Of a stretch of DNA of 64,000 bases, positions 1 to 8,273 are shown in pieces. The stretch comes from Methanobacteriota archaeon (GTDB lineage Archaea > Halobacteriota > Methanomicrobia > Methanomicrobiales > Methanoculleaceae). Made by a program: the position numbers and the translations under genes. Each line of letters starts with the position of its first letter. The first letter of the stretch is position 1. The DNA lies in NCBI GenBank assembly GCA_016841955.1, contig JAENYE010000002.1, positions 432,967 through 496,966 of the forward strand, in the 5' to 3' direction. Under the pieces are notes generated by a model that saw only the letters and a program-made list of their open reading frames with translations, ran no database searches and was not told the origin of the DNA.

Positions 1-195
1 GGAGGGGGTTCCTGCGTTCATCAGGGTCGGGGAATTCGGGAGGAAGAGGAGGTTTGAGACGAGCGAGAAGAACTCGCGGGACTTTGCCGGGCCGCCCACG
101 GCGCTGGCGACCCGGGAGAAGAGGTCGTGCGGCGTCTCGCCCGGGAGGAGGTACCGGCGTTCCAGGAGGAGGCGGGCTGCAGGGGAGAACTCCAT
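1..195 (-). CDS. nrdJ: Class II (adenosylcobalamin-dependent) ribonucleotide reductase, N-terminal fragment
   Basis: Only the first 65 codons are present; the gene runs off the left edge. The peptide starts MEFSPAARLLLERRYLL and carries FLPNSPTLMNAG near residues 51-62, the signature of the N-terminal substrate-site region of B12-dependent ribonucleotide reductases, which make deoxyribonucleotides. The ATG at 195 is the only start in this frame. It lies about 26 nt from an AT-rich TATA-like box (218-225), so it would be leaderless. It is divergent from cobyric acid synthase, which makes the precursor of its cofactor. The family is clear from the motif, but most of the protein is outside the window. 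Confidence 0.85.
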   Translation of the reverse strand, partial: MEFSPAARLLLERRYLLPGETPHDLFSRVASAVGGPAKSREFFSLVSNLLFLPNSPTLMNAGTPS

Positions 196-217
196 ACAAC
201 ACCATGAAACCCCGCCC

Positions 218-225
218 TTAATAAT
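218..225. promoter_or_regulatory. Shared TATA-like box between nrdJ and cobQ
   Basis: TTAATAAT is the only AT-rich patch in the 57-bp divergent gap. Its centre is about 26 nt from the nrdJ ATG (195) and about 31 nt from the cobQ ATG (253), the spacing expected for archaeal TATA boxes serving leaderless or near-leaderless starts in both directions. Neither start has a clear Shine-Dalgarno motif. Promoter use is inferred from spacing. Confidence 0.55.
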
Positions 226-252
226 CCGTCGTGCCCAACTCTCCTGCCAGCA

Positions 253-1737
253 ATGTCTCTCATCGTGCTCGGAACTGCATCCCACGTGGGCAAGAGCGTG
301 ACCGTGGCGGCGCTCTGCCGTGCGCTCTACCGGCGGGGAATCCCGGTTGCGCCGTTCAAATCCCAGAACATGAGCCTCAACTCCTACGTTACGGGCGACG
401 GGAGCGAGATCGGGATCGCCCAGGCCGTCCAGGCCTTCGCGGCCGGCGTCGAGCCGGAGGCCGACATGAACCCTGTTCTCCTCAAACCAAAGGGGGAGGC
501 GATCTCGCAGGTGGTGCTGCTGGGGCGGCCGTATAAGGATGTGCAGATCCGGGACTACTACGCCGAGACAGATGTGCTTCTTGCGGAGGCCGTTTCTGCG
601 TTCGAGCGGCTGCGGAGACGCTTTGGGCACGTGGTGGTGGAAGGGGCCGGGGGAGCGGCGGAGGTGAACCTCTACGACCGCGATATCGCAAACATCAGGC
701 TGGCCCGGTGCCTCGCACTCCCCATCGTCCTGGTCGCCGATATCGAGCGGGGCGGGGTCTTCGCCCAGGTCTACGGGACGCTCGCCCTCCTCCCGGAGGA
801 TATCCGGCCTCTCGTCGTCGGGATCATCGTCAACAAGTTCCGGGGCGATGCCGGGCTCTTCGCATCGGGCGCTGCAAAACTCGAGGAACTCACGGGTGTC
901 CGGGTGCTCGGCGTGGTGCCGTATGCGGATATCCCCCTCCCGAGCGAGGACTCGCTCTCGATCGCCGACAAAGGGCACCGGAAGACCGGGAGCCCGGTCA
1001 GGATCGCCGTCGTCCGCCTCCCCAGGATCTCGAACTTCACCGACTTCGAACTCCTTGAGCAGCACGCCTCGGTGGACTATGTCCCTCCGGGAAGACCGCT
1101 TGCGGGCTACGACTGCATCATCCTCCCGGGGACGAAGAACACCGTGGAAGACCTCGCCGTGCTCAACCGTGCCGGGACGGGAGAGGAACTCCGGCTCGCC
1201 CGGGAGCGGGGGGTCCCGATCATCGGAATCTGCGGCGGCTACCAGATGCTCGGGAACCGGATCTATGACGCCGGCATCGAGTCGGAAACCCCCGCCGAGT
1301 ACCGGGGGTTCGGGCTCCTCGACGTCGTCACGGCTTTTTCCGGCTACCGCAAGACGACGGTGCAGGTCCGGCGCCGGGCATCCGGGCCCGGCCCCATCCT
1401 CTCGGGGATGGGGGAGGTGGACGGCTACGAGATCCACATGGGCGAGACGGAGCGGGGAGCGCTGCCCGAGGCGTTCGCCGGGGAGGGCGCCGCGACCCCC
1501 GACGGCCTGGTCTTCGGGACCTACATGCACGGCCTCTTCCAGAACCCCGGCGCCGCAAACGCCCTCCTCGCCTACCTCTCGGAGCGGCGGGGCGTGCCGT
1601 TCGAGCCGGTGACGAACCCTGGCGGCGGCGCCCTCGGGGCCACGGCATCCTACGACGACCTGGCCCGGCACTTCGAGGAGCACGTGGATATGGATGCGAT
1701 TCTAGCGTATTTCACGGACGGAACGTCCGGAGCATGA
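253..1737 (+). CDS. cobQ: Cobyric acid synthase (CobQ/CbiP)
   Basis: Glutamine-dependent amidation of adenosylcobyrinic acid a,c-diamide side chains in B12 biosynthesis, cytoplasmic. The 494-residue product has full family length. The N-terminal P-loop-like motif GTASHVGKS (residues 7-15) and [11 protein letters not shown] belong to the dethiobiotin-synthetase-like ATPase domain. A class I glutamine amidotransferase domain follows, with nucleophile Cys about residue 327 in [12 protein letters not shown] and a His about residue 426 in TYMHGLF. It is divergent from a B12-dependent ribonucleotide reductase with a 57-bp gap, linking cofactor supply to its user. Methanogens also need the corrinoid for methyl transfer. 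Confidence 0.95.
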   Translation: MSLIVLGTASHVGKSVTVAALCRALYRRGIPVAPFKSQNMSLNSYVTGDGSEIGIAQAVQAFAAGVEPEADMNPVLLKPKGEAISQVVLLGRPYKDVQIRDYYAETDVLLAEAVSAFERLRRRFGHVVVEGAGGAAEVNLYDRDIANIRLARCLALPIVLVADIERGGVFAQVYGTLALLPEDIRPLVVGIIVNKFRGDAGLFASGAAKLEELTGVRVLGVVPYADIPLPSEDSLSIADKGHRKTGSPVRIAVVRLPRISNFTDFELLEQHASVDYVPPGRPLAGYDCIILPGTKNTVEDLAVLNRAGTGEELRLARERGVPIIGICGGYQMLGNRIYDAGIESETPAEYRGFGLLDVVTAFSGYRKTTVQVRRRASGPGPILSGMGEVDGYEIHMGETERGALPEAFAGEGAATPDGLVFGTYMHGLFQNPGAANALLAYLSERRGVPFEPVTNPGGGALGATASYDDLARHFEEHVDMDAILAYFTDGTSGA

Positions 1738-1766
1738 GAAAACGCGAAGCGTTTTCGAGCGGCGAG

Positions 1767-1815
1767 TGGGCCGAAGGGTGCGACGGACAACGTCCGGAAC
1801 TTGAGAAGACCAGAG
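1767..1815 (+). repeat. Dispersed intergenic repeat family B, copy 1
   Basis: Contains GGCCGAAGGGTGCGACGG followed by GTCCGGAACTTGAGAAGACC. Near-identical blocks occur at 48586-48687, with shorter matches at 32478-32507 (inverted) and 53889-53905. It lies downstream of cobQ and is non-coding. Confidence 0.6.
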
Positions 1816-1863
1816 ATCTTCGGGTGGGGGTTACGAGGAGGAGTTTACGGGAATCTCCCTGCA

Positions 1864-1919
1864 GGGGAGGGGGGGGACCCCTCCCCCATGGCGATACCAC
1901 CACGGTCCAGTGTACCAGG
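1864..1919 (-). repeat. Dispersed hairpin repeat family A, copy 1 (inverted)
   Basis: Read on the minus strand it has TGGACCGTGGTGGTATCGCC followed by a G-run/C-run hairpin (GGGGAGGGG paired with CCCCTCCCC, 1864-1886). The same order, core then hairpin, is found on the plus strand at 13551-13622 and 63862-63934. Confidence 0.65.
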
Positions 1920-1954
1920 ATATGCTAAAAAACATGTCAGGCATCATTTTTCGT

Positions 1955-1960
1955 AAAAAA
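1955..1960 (-). terminator. Oligo-T terminator of the secretion operon
   Basis: TTTTTT on the minus strand about 20 nt after the stop codon of the last gene of the operon. Archaeal intrinsic termination uses T-runs, so this is a plausible terminator; it is inferred from position. Confidence 0.45.
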
Positions 1961-1980
1961 GGAAATTCCGCCCCAGTCCC

Positions 1981-3036
1981 TCAGATAAAGAACCGGAACG
2001 CCATCCAGGCGATCAGCACCATGATGGCGGAATACTTCAGCCCCGCGAGTGCCCGGCCTTCGCCCATGACGCCTGCCGCAAGCCCCGAGAAGAATCCCTG
2101 GATCAGTGCGGCGTGGCAGAAGAGCCGGTTGTAGAGGAAGAGGTCCACGGTGCCGATGAACGCCTGGCTCGAACCCGACGCCGCGACCGCCTCGCCGGCC
2201 TCCGCCATGGTGGTGAGGAAGGTGCTCGAGAGCACCCCGATGACGAAGAGGAAGACGAAGAACGACATAACAACGATGATCATGTAGATCATCATCCCGT
2301 TCTTCCGCTCCGACTTCAGGTTAAAGAACTCGTAGGCATCATGCGCCGCCGCCCGCAGCACCTCGCTCACGTCGCCGCCGGCGGAACTCGCGTGGGCGAT
2401 CAGGTCGACACTCCGCTCGGCGAGCGGGGTGTTCACGGCCTTCCCGAACCGGCGGATGGCCTCCACGAACGGTACGCCCCAGGACATCTCGGTATCGAGT
2501 TTGCGGATATGCGGCGTGAGTGCCCCGTACTCGCCCTCCGAGACTATGTGGATTGCGTGCGGGAGCGTCATGCCCGAATCGTTCATCCCGGCCACGTCCC
2601 GGAAGAAGTTCGGGAGGGATGCCTCGATGCTCGATACACGCAGCGATTCCTTGAGGTCGAGGGCTGCGAGCGGCACGATGGCGATGAGGAGCGAGAAGAC
2701 AAAAATATCGTCGATCATCGTCGTCGTGAGGAGGATACCGATGCCGTAGGACAGCACCATGCTCACGAGCCCGCCGATGAAGAGGAGGAGCGCCGCCGGG
2801 ACGGAGATGAAGAGGACGGTGGCGGGCTCCGCCATCATCACCTGGAGCGGATGTTTGAGGAACCGGTAAAACCCTTCCTGATACTTCCGCCAATTCTCAA
2901 TCCTGCCGAAGATATCCCGCTCCTGCTCCTCGAACGGGTCGGGCGCCGGAGCGCTCTCCCCCGCGCCACCGTCGGGAGACCGGTTCCGGCCTGAAGACCG
3001 GTTCAAAAAGTCGTCGAAGATTTCTTTGAATCCCAT
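1981..3036 (-). CDS. Type II secretion/pilus assembly membrane protein, TadC/FlaJ-like (second)
   Basis: Predicted polytopic platform protein of an archaeal type IV pilus-like machine, 351 residues. A hydrophilic N-terminus is followed by membrane segments about residues 90-150 (VLFISVPAALLLFIGGLVSM and a second run), a cytoplasmic helical domain (DVAGMNDSGMTLPHAIHIVS, then WGVPFVEAIRRFGKAVNTPL) typical of T2SSF domains, and further membrane segments after about residue 245. It starts one base after the stop of the preceding TadC-like gene, so the pair is co-transcribed. Archaeal systems often carry two such platform subunits. The substrate is unknown. Confidence 0.82.
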   Translation of the reverse strand: MGFKEIFDDFLNRSSGRNRSPDGGAGESAPAPDPFEEQERDIFGRIENWRKYQEGFYRFLKHPLQVMMAEPATVLFISVPAALLLFIGGLVSMVLSYGIGILLTTTMIDDIFVFSLLIAIVPLAALDLKESLRVSSIEASLPNFFRDVAGMNDSGMTLPHAIHIVSEGEYGALTPHIRKLDTEMSWGVPFVEAIRRFGKAVNTPLAERSVDLIAHASSAGGDVSEVLRAAAHDAYEFFNLKSERKNGMMIYMIIVVMSFFVFLFVIGVLSSTFLTTMAEAGEAVAASGSSQAFIGTVDLFLYNRLFCHAALIQGFFSGLAAGVMGEGRALAGLKYSAIMVLIAWMAFRFFI

Positions 3037-3037
3037 A

Positions 3038-3961
3038 TCACACCTCCGGGGTCATGGAACTGATCAGGATGATGAACATCGTGCTCCCGAACGGCACGAG
3101 CAGGTAGATGATGATGTAGAGGAAGAACGGGTTCGAGTCACCGGAGATGAGCGTCATGATCGACTGCAGGATGATCAAAAAGAGCATCCCGGCGACCATC
3201 GCGGTAACGTAGGACTCCGCGATCAGCCCGAGCGTCTCCAGGAACGACTTCTGCTGCTGGTTGTTCTCGAGCGTATACTGGTGAGCCTTGGTGCGGAAAT
3301 ACTCCGTAAGGTTGCTCCCGCTGGAGATGCTTGCAACGGCCCCCTGCAGGAACTCCCGCATCCGTTCGCTCGGCGTCGCCTGCGAGACCGTCCGCAGGGC
3401 TTCAAGAAGATCCTTCCCGAAGAAGTCGGTCTCCCGGGCGACGTAGCGTGCTTCGACGGCGCTCTCGCCGTAGATTTTGCTCTGGCCGAGCAGCCGGAAG
3501 ACTTCGTCGGGGGTGATCCCCGCCGAGGACATGGCGGTGACGTAGTTGATGGCGTACGGGAGGGTGGCGTCGATGTTCCTGCGGCGCTCCCCGGCCTGTA
3601 TGCCGGGATAGAGGAGGAAGATCAGGTACGATACCCCCCCGAATACCAGCAGAGAGAAGACCGTGATGGCGACGGTGCCGAGCAGGAGTTTGTAGTCGTT
3701 TAACGCGTAGAAGACCTCCGGGACGGCTCCACGGTAGGTGATCATATCGGGGATCCGCAGGAGGTAGGTCAAGAGCCCGATAAGCCCGGCGGCGATCAGC
3801 CCCACGGCGACCGAGGATACGTAAGCGGTCGCAAGGTAGGCCTCAAACGGCGTATTCATCCGGGCTCCCATCAGGTCGTTCCTGAGGCTGATATAGTCCC
3901 CCCGCTTCTTCTTCAAGCCGTGACCGATCAGGTTGAAGCAGAACCGCTCATAGCTATTCAT
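3038..3961 (-). CDS. Type II secretion/pilus assembly membrane protein, TadC/FlaJ-like (first)
   Basis: 307-residue platform protein starting MNSYERFCFNLIGHGLKKKR. Membrane segments occur about residues 45-70 and 105-130, followed by a T2SSF-type helical domain (INYVTAMSSAGITPDEVFRL) and C-terminal membrane segments. The ATG at 3961 overlaps the TGA of the ATPase gene by four bases (ATGA), implying translational coupling and fixing the start; an upstream extension in the same frame would lie inside the ATPase gene. With the ATPase and second platform protein it forms the core of a secretion/pilus assembly engine. Confidence 0.83.
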   Translation of the reverse strand: MNSYERFCFNLIGHGLKKKRGDYISLRNDLMGARMNTPFEAYLATAYVSSVAVGLIAAGLIGLLTYLLRIPDMITYRGAVPEVFYALNDYKLLLGTVAITVFSLLVFGGVSYLIFLLYPGIQAGERRRNIDATLPYAINYVTAMSSAGITPDEVFRLLGQSKIYGESAVEARYVARETDFFGKDLLEALRTVSQATPSERMREFLQGAVASISSGSNLTEYFRTKAHQYTLENNQQQKSFLETLGLIAESYVTAMVAGMLFLIILQSIMTLISGDSNPFFLYIIIYLLVPFGSTMFIILISSMTPEV

Positions 3962-6468
3962 ACGGAACCACCCTCCCCGTAGAGGTCGGCCCGCACCCGC
4001 TGGATGACCGTCTCCGGATCCCGGAAGTAGGAGACCAGGATCTTGCTCACGTCCTTGAAGTAGCGGATCTTCTTGATGCGCATCCACTCGAGCACTTCCT
4101 GCCGCCGCTTCAGCTCTTCACGCATCCGCTCCTCGCTCCAGCCCCGGTCTTCCATGATCTGTTCGAGGATGTAGGATTTGCCCGAATACCGGATCTCGTC
4201 GGTCGCCGGGTGCCACCGGAAGACCTCGTTCGTGATCAACTCGTTCGTCCGGGGGTCGATGTCCAGGATCTCGATGAGCTGCTTGTTCCGCCGGATCCGC
4301 TGGCCGCCTACCCGGGCCTGCACCTGGATGGACATCAGGGAGAGCGCAGAGAGCATGTTCCTCGGCACGTCGATCGGCGGGTTCTCCAGACGGTGAACGG
4401 CGCTCGCCACCGAGTCGGCGTGCATCGTCGCGTAGGTGACGTGGCCGGTGCTCATCGCCTGGAAGAGCGTCAGGGCCTCCTTGCCACGGACCTCGCCGAC
4501 AAGGATGTACTCCGGGCGCTGCCGGAGGGCGGCACGCAGGAGTTCATACATATCGATCTCGCCACGCCCGTCCTGCGAGAACGAGTCGCGGGTGATGCTC
4601 GGGATCCAGTTCGGGTGGGGGAGTTTCAGCTCCCGGGTGTCCTCGAGGGTGACGATCTTGGCAAGCGGCGGGATAAACAGCGACAAGGCGTTCAACGTCG
4701 TGGTCTTCCCGGACGCCGTCCCTCCGGCAAATATGCAGGACTTGGCATTCTCGACCGCGAGCCAGATGAAGGCGATCCCGAGCGGCGAGAAGGTGTGCCA
4801 CTCGATGAGGTCCGTCGGCGTGATCGGCTCCTCCCGGAACTTCCGGATGGTGAACGTCGAGCCGTGAGCGGTCACTTCCGCCCCGAGCGTCATCTGGATA
4901 CGCGACCCGTCGCTCATCGTGGCGTCCAGCATCGGTTCGGCGATAGAGATGTACTTCCCGGCCCGCTGCGCAAGTTTCGTGACGAACGAGTCCAGCCCGA
5001 CAGCATCATGGTAGACAAGGCTCGTCTTCATCGACTCGTACGTCGTGTGATAGACGAATATGGGACTGTCCACGCCGTCACAGGAGATATCCTCGATGTA
5101 CTTATCGTGCATCACCGGGTCGATCAGTCCGTCGCCGAGGAACTCCTTCTCCACGTGGTAAAGAATCTTCTCCCGCCCGAGAGGCGGGAGGTGGATCCCG
5201 TAATCGGCGATGACGGTGTTCGCCGAATCACGAAGCGCCTTCCGTGCTTCGTCACGGGTGAGTTCACGGGTGGTGATGTCGAGCGTCTCAAAGAGGCGCT
5301 CCTTGATCTCCCCGAAGAGCTCCTGCTCCGCGGGCGTGAGTCCGGGCTCGAGGACGTTGTAGGTATACTCGTGCGTCGTGCTGTCATAGGTCACCCGGAC
5401 ATAGGCATACGGCTCGTTCACCGGGTAGAGCTCGATCTCCTCCAGCCCCGGCGACGGCCGCATCGTGAGATCGACGAGCGATCCGTGAATCGTGGGATTG
5501 TACTCCTCGACCACCGTCCCGACCTTCGGGAGCTGGAACTTTTTGAGGAACCCGAACCGGGGCTGTGGAACCTCTTCGGCAGGAACCGCCACCTGTGCAG
5601 CAGCTGCGGCAAATGAGGTGGAGGAGAAGGCCTGGGAGAAGAGGTCGTCGAACTCCGATACGACCCGGGCATTATCGACGAAATTAAAACGGTGCTCGCT
5701 ACGGTTGATGCTCAGTTCATCGACCGTGAACGTCGCACTCTTCGGGAGGATCAGGTCCGCCAGGTTCCCGAGCTCCTCGACGGTCACCACGCCGTCGTCG
5801 ACATCTCCATCAGGCCCGGGCTCATCGACCTCCTTCGCCCCGGAGCCCTTTGGGCCGGAGGTTCCGGGTGCGTCGGTCTCCCGCCACCCCCTCATCCGGT
5901 CGAAGATACCGGCAGGAGCATTGCCCCCGGAGGGAGGGGGCGGCATCTGTGGCCCCGCTTCGATATCCTCCGCCGCAGGCAGGGGGGGAACGGCCTCTCC
6001 ATTGGACTTCGCCTCGTGCTGCCCGATCCGGTTGAGGAGTGCCCTGACCGGATTCTCGCTGCCTGCTGCGCGCGGATCGGCGGTGTTTCCCGGTCCCTGC
6101 ATCGCGTCGATGAGCGAACTGACTTCCTTGCTCTCTTGCGTCTGCACGGGAGATTGCTCCGGTTGCTCGTCCATTCCATCGGAAACGGCCCCGGCGGCAT
6201 CCGGGACCGCTTCTTCCCGCACCTCCACGCTATCCTGCGTCTCCACGGGAGATTGCTCCGGTTGCTCGTCCATTCCATCGGAAACGGCCTCGGCGGCATC
6301 CGGAACCGCCTCTTCCTGCACCCCCCCTTCAATGGATTGGAACGGCGAAACGGGTTCATCACTCTCCATCGTGGTTTCCCCATTGCCAGTCTCCAGTTTC
6401 CCGGGTTGTGTGAGAAGATTCCTGACCGCTGCTATCAATTCACGTTCTTCATCTTCACCTGTTCTCAT
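3958..6468 (-). CDS. Type II/IV secretion system ATPase (GspE/TadA/FlaI-like) with long acidic N-terminal region
   Basis: Cytoplasmic assembly ATPase powering the two platform proteins downstream. About 836 residues from the ATG at 6468; an ATG at 6489 would add 7. The first third is acidic, Pro/Ser-rich and probably disordered, with two tandem 33-residue repeats (DNA 6138-6322). The C-terminal half holds the ATPase: Walker A GGTASGKTTT about residue 580-590, Asp box TLEDTRELKLPH, Walker B/His-box region ILVGEVRGKEAL then MSTGH, and AGKYISIAEPMLDATMSDGSR upstream. The 6468 start is chosen because it overlaps the preceding gene less. It is longer than typical FlaI proteins because of the N-terminal extension. 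Confidence 0.9.
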   Translation of the reverse strand: MRTGEDEERELIAAVRNLLTQPGKLETGNGETTMESDEPVSPFQSIEGGVQEEAVPDAAEAVSDGMDEQPEQSPVETQDSVEVREEAVPDAAGAVSDGMDEQPEQSPVQTQESKEVSSLIDAMQGPGNTADPRAAGSENPVRALLNRIGQHEAKSNGEAVPPLPAAEDIEAGPQMPPPPSGGNAPAGIFDRMRGWRETDAPGTSGPKGSGAKEVDEPGPDGDVDDGVVTVEELGNLADLILPKSATFTVDELSINRSEHRFNFVDNARVVSEFDDLFSQAFSSTSFAAAAAQVAVPAEEVPQPRFGFLKKFQLPKVGTVVEEYNPTIHGSLVDLTMRPSPGLEEIELYPVNEPYAYVRVTYDSTTHEYTYNVLEPGLTPAEQELFGEIKERLFETLDITTRELTRDEARKALRDSANTVIADYGIHLPPLGREKILYHVEKEFLGDGLIDPVMHDKYIEDISCDGVDSPIFVYHTTYESMKTSLVYHDAVGLDSFVTKLAQRAGKYISIAEPMLDATMSDGSRIQMTLGAEVTAHGSTFTIRKFREEPITPTDLIEWHTFSPLGIAFIWLAVENAKSCIFAGGTASGKTTTLNALSLFIPPLAKIVTLEDTRELKLPHPNWIPSITRDSFSQDGRGEIDMYELLRAALRQRPEYILVGEVRGKEALTLFQAMSTGHVTYATMHADSVASAVHRLENPPIDVPRNMLSALSLMSIQVQARVGGQRIRRNKQLIEILDIDPRTNELITNEVFRWHPATDEIRYSGKSYILEQIMEDRGWSEERMREELKRRQEVLEWMRIKKIRYFKDVSKILVSYFRDPETVIQRVRADLYGEGGSV
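6138..6322 (-). repeat. Tandem 99-bp repeat inside the secretion ATPase gene
   Basis: Two adjacent copies with a 99-bp period (6138-6236 and 6237 onward), nearly identical across AVSDGMDEQPEQSPV at the protein level. The period is a multiple of three, so the frame is kept. It extends the acidic linker. Confidence 0.85.
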
Positions 6469-7099
6469 CCTCTGTGCCCCCAATATCAATGCATTCTTCT
6501 ACCTGAGGTTCATGGAACTCGATGATGCACCGTGTCCGCTCTCCGATCCGATCCGAGATCACGCACATGTAGCGCCCGTTCAGCAGCCGGAAACAGACCC
6601 TTCCTCCGGAATCCGTAACATCGCTTGTCATGACGACCTTTCCTTTCCGGATCGCGACGTGGGCCCCGGCGAGGGGCGCCCGGCCGTCGCGTACGGTCAG
6701 GCAGAGCACCCCTATCCGCTGCCGGGTAGGAGTGCCGATGGTCGGGATATCAAGGCGGCCGTTCTTCTTCAGGTGGCTCTTCTCGAAGACCCTGCACCGT
6801 GACACCAGTGCGTCGGCAATCGGCGGCGTCACCGGGAAGAGTTCGAATTCTTCCTTCCCGGTCAGGCGCAGAATGGCCGAGTCTCCGAAGAGTGTCCCCT
6901 TCTCATCGACAAACATGGCGCCATCCGCCTCGCCCCCGGAGAGAACCAGGAAAAACGTATGCTTCATCCCTTTCGAGACCCCTATTCCGGTCGAGGAATG
7001 AATGGTGCTGTAGTGCAGCAACTCGTCAAGAGTAAAGCGCCCCTCGCACGTCGACTGTCGTAGGATCTCGCCCATAAGGTCGTTTATGTCCATGCACAT
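6455..7099 (-). CDS. Secretion-operon protein with C-terminal carboxypeptidase-regulatory-like fold (tentative)
   Basis: First gene of the operon, overlapping the ATPase gene. About 214 residues from the ATG at 7099 (ATG at 7093 is also possible). An in-frame ATG at 7168 is rejected because it lies next to the TATA-like sequence and upstream of the probable transcript start. The N-terminal half (DINDLMGEILRQSTCEGRFT, then FFLVLSGGEADGAMFVDEKG) is not recognised. The C-terminal ~70 residues (LCLTVRDGRAPLAGAHVAIR, TDSGGRVCFRLLNGRYMCVI) resemble a beta-sandwich carboxypeptidase-regulatory-like domain. No signal peptide is seen. Function is unknown; linkage suggests an accessory or regulatory role in the pilus-like system. 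Confidence 0.7.
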   Translation of the reverse strand: MCMDINDLMGEILRQSTCEGRFTLDELLHYSTIHSSTGIGVSKGMKHTFFLVLSGGEADGAMFVDEKGTLFGDSAILRLTGKEEFELFPVTPPIADALVSRCRVFEKSHLKKNGRLDIPTIGTPTRQRIGVLCLTVRDGRAPLAGAHVAIRKGKVVMTSDVTDSGGRVCFRLLNGRYMCVISDRIGERTRCIIEFHEPQVEECIDIGGTEDENR

Positions 7100-7152
7100 C
7101 TTCAGGTATGGTATTCGGTAGTTTTTGTATGCCGGAAAGGGGATTTTGCCCC

Positions 7153-7199
7153 TATCACAATATATCACATCAGTATAATATTATTAATACCTTGTGATA
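7153..7199. promoter_or_regulatory. Promoter with inverted repeat upstream of the secretion operon
   Basis: TATCACAA (7153-7160) and TTGTGATA (7192-7199) form a perfect 8-bp inverted repeat, and a further TATCACA copy starts at 7163. Between the arms lies an AT-rich stretch (about 7172-7189) that can act as TATA box for the minus-strand operon. Arms flanking a TATA box suggest a repressor or activator site; this is an inference. Confidence 0.5.
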
Positions 7200-7463
7200 A
7201 TCCAATCTCAATTCTGGCAAATATTCTCGTGAAAGCGGCGTATCTGGGAGGCGAGAGGAGAGCGTTTGCGGGCAGCGATCGGCGGAGGATTTTCGACTGC
7301 GGTGAGAGCCGTGACCAGATAATCGCGAAGCCTCGAACCGTTCTAACCGGAGAAGAGACCATACGATGCCGAATCCACCCGGAAAATAGATCGAAACGGC
7401 AGGATTCCCTGCAAAGAGCGATCGCCAGAAATAAGAGATAAAAGGTGGATAAAGTACCTGCCC
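7200..7463. other. Intergenic region between the secretion operon promoter and the prepilin peptidase
   Basis: Together with 7100-7199 this makes a 364-bp gene-free interval. Apart from the inverted repeat and an AGGTGG motif about 15 nt before the peptidase start, I see no conserved element. Reading frames crossing it are shadows. Confidence 0.5.
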
Positions 7464-8267
7464 ATGATTCTTCCGCCCGTGGCAGCCGTCCCGCTCATGA
7501 TTGCAGCGGTTGCGATAGGAGTCACGCTCATGTACGCGTCGGTCCTGGACGCAAAGGAGCGGCGGGTGCCCCACAAAACCTGGCGTCCCGCACTCGCTAT
7601 CGCGATTCCGGCGGCCGTCTGGGTATACGGACTGACCATCCTCGCAGGCTGGCAGGCGGCGGCAGGGTACCTCATCCTGGTCGCGGTCTTCTGCGGATTC
7701 TTCTACCTCTTCCAGGCTGTAAACCTCTTTGGTGGGGCGGATGCGTATGCCCTCATCATCATCACCGCATGCATCCCGTTCTTCCCGATCGAGCCTCACT
7801 TCGGTACCCCGCCCCTCGGGTTCTTCCCGTTCACCGTGCTGACGAATGCCGTGCTCATCAACATCGCCGCACCGGCTGCAATACTGGCGAGGAACCTGCT
7901 CCAGGGAAACCGGGCCCCGTTACCCTGCCTCTTCCTCGGCTTTCCCGTCGACGGAAAAACGATCCAGAACGAATTCGGTTTTGTCATGGAAGATATCCAG
8001 GAGGAGGACGGCAGGCTGGTCCGGCGGTTCGTCGGATTTACCGAGTCGCTCGGGCGCATCGTGCGGGGAGAGCGGCGGCTATACACAAAAGATCTCAGGC
8101 TGCATCCCGAAGATTACCGGAGGGAACTTGCCCTCTACCGGAAGGCCGGCAAGGTCTGGATATCCTACGGCATTCCGTTCATCATACCGATCACGGCGGG
8201 ATTCCTGACCGCACTATTCATGGGAGATATCCTCTTTGTAATCATGAAGACAATCGCGGGAATGTGA
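7464..8267 (+). CDS. Archaeal prepilin/preflagellin-type peptidase (A24 family)
   Basis: Membrane aspartyl protease that cleaves class III signal peptides of pilins and archaellins. 267 residues with several hydrophobic segments. Catalytic Asp candidates are D29 in SVLDAKERRVPHK and D93 in NLFGGADAYAL, matching the paired-Asp signature of A24 peptidases; the usual GxGD is GGAD here. The C-terminal part (FVGFTESLGRIVRGERRLYT, then a final membrane helix) fits the archaeal type II C-terminal extension. It is divergent from the secretion operon, so it likely processes that system's substrates. No pilin gene is evident in the window. Confidence 0.85.
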   Translation: MILPPVAAVPLMIAAVAIGVTLMYASVLDAKERRVPHKTWRPALAIAIPAAVWVYGLTILAGWQAAAGYLILVAVFCGFFYLFQAVNLFGGADAYALIIITACIPFFPIEPHFGTPPLGFFPFTVLTNAVLINIAAPAAILARNLLQGNRAPLPCLFLGFPVDGKTIQNEFGFVMEDIQEEDGRLVRRFVGFTESLGRIVRGERRLYTKDLRLHPEDYRRELALYRKAGKVWISYGIPFIIPITAGFLTALFMGDILFVIMKTIAGM

Positions 8268-8273
8268 ACCAAT

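Larger units (their letters stand above)
1738..1980. other. Intergenic region with two repeat-family copies
   Basis: No supported gene. It holds a copy of repeat family B (1767-1815), an inverted copy of repeat family A (1864-1919), and a T-run on the minus strand that suits termination of the secretion operon. Short reading frames here overlap the repeats and look fortuitous. Confidence 0.6.

Noticed and set aside
4210..5616. 468-codon plus-strand frame opposite the secretion ATPase
   Set aside because: Antisense shadow of the ATPase domain; Arg/Asp-rich without motifs.
6138..6322. Repeats considered as a CRISPR-like or mobile element
   Set aside because: Only two direct copies, in frame inside a protein gene and without spacers.
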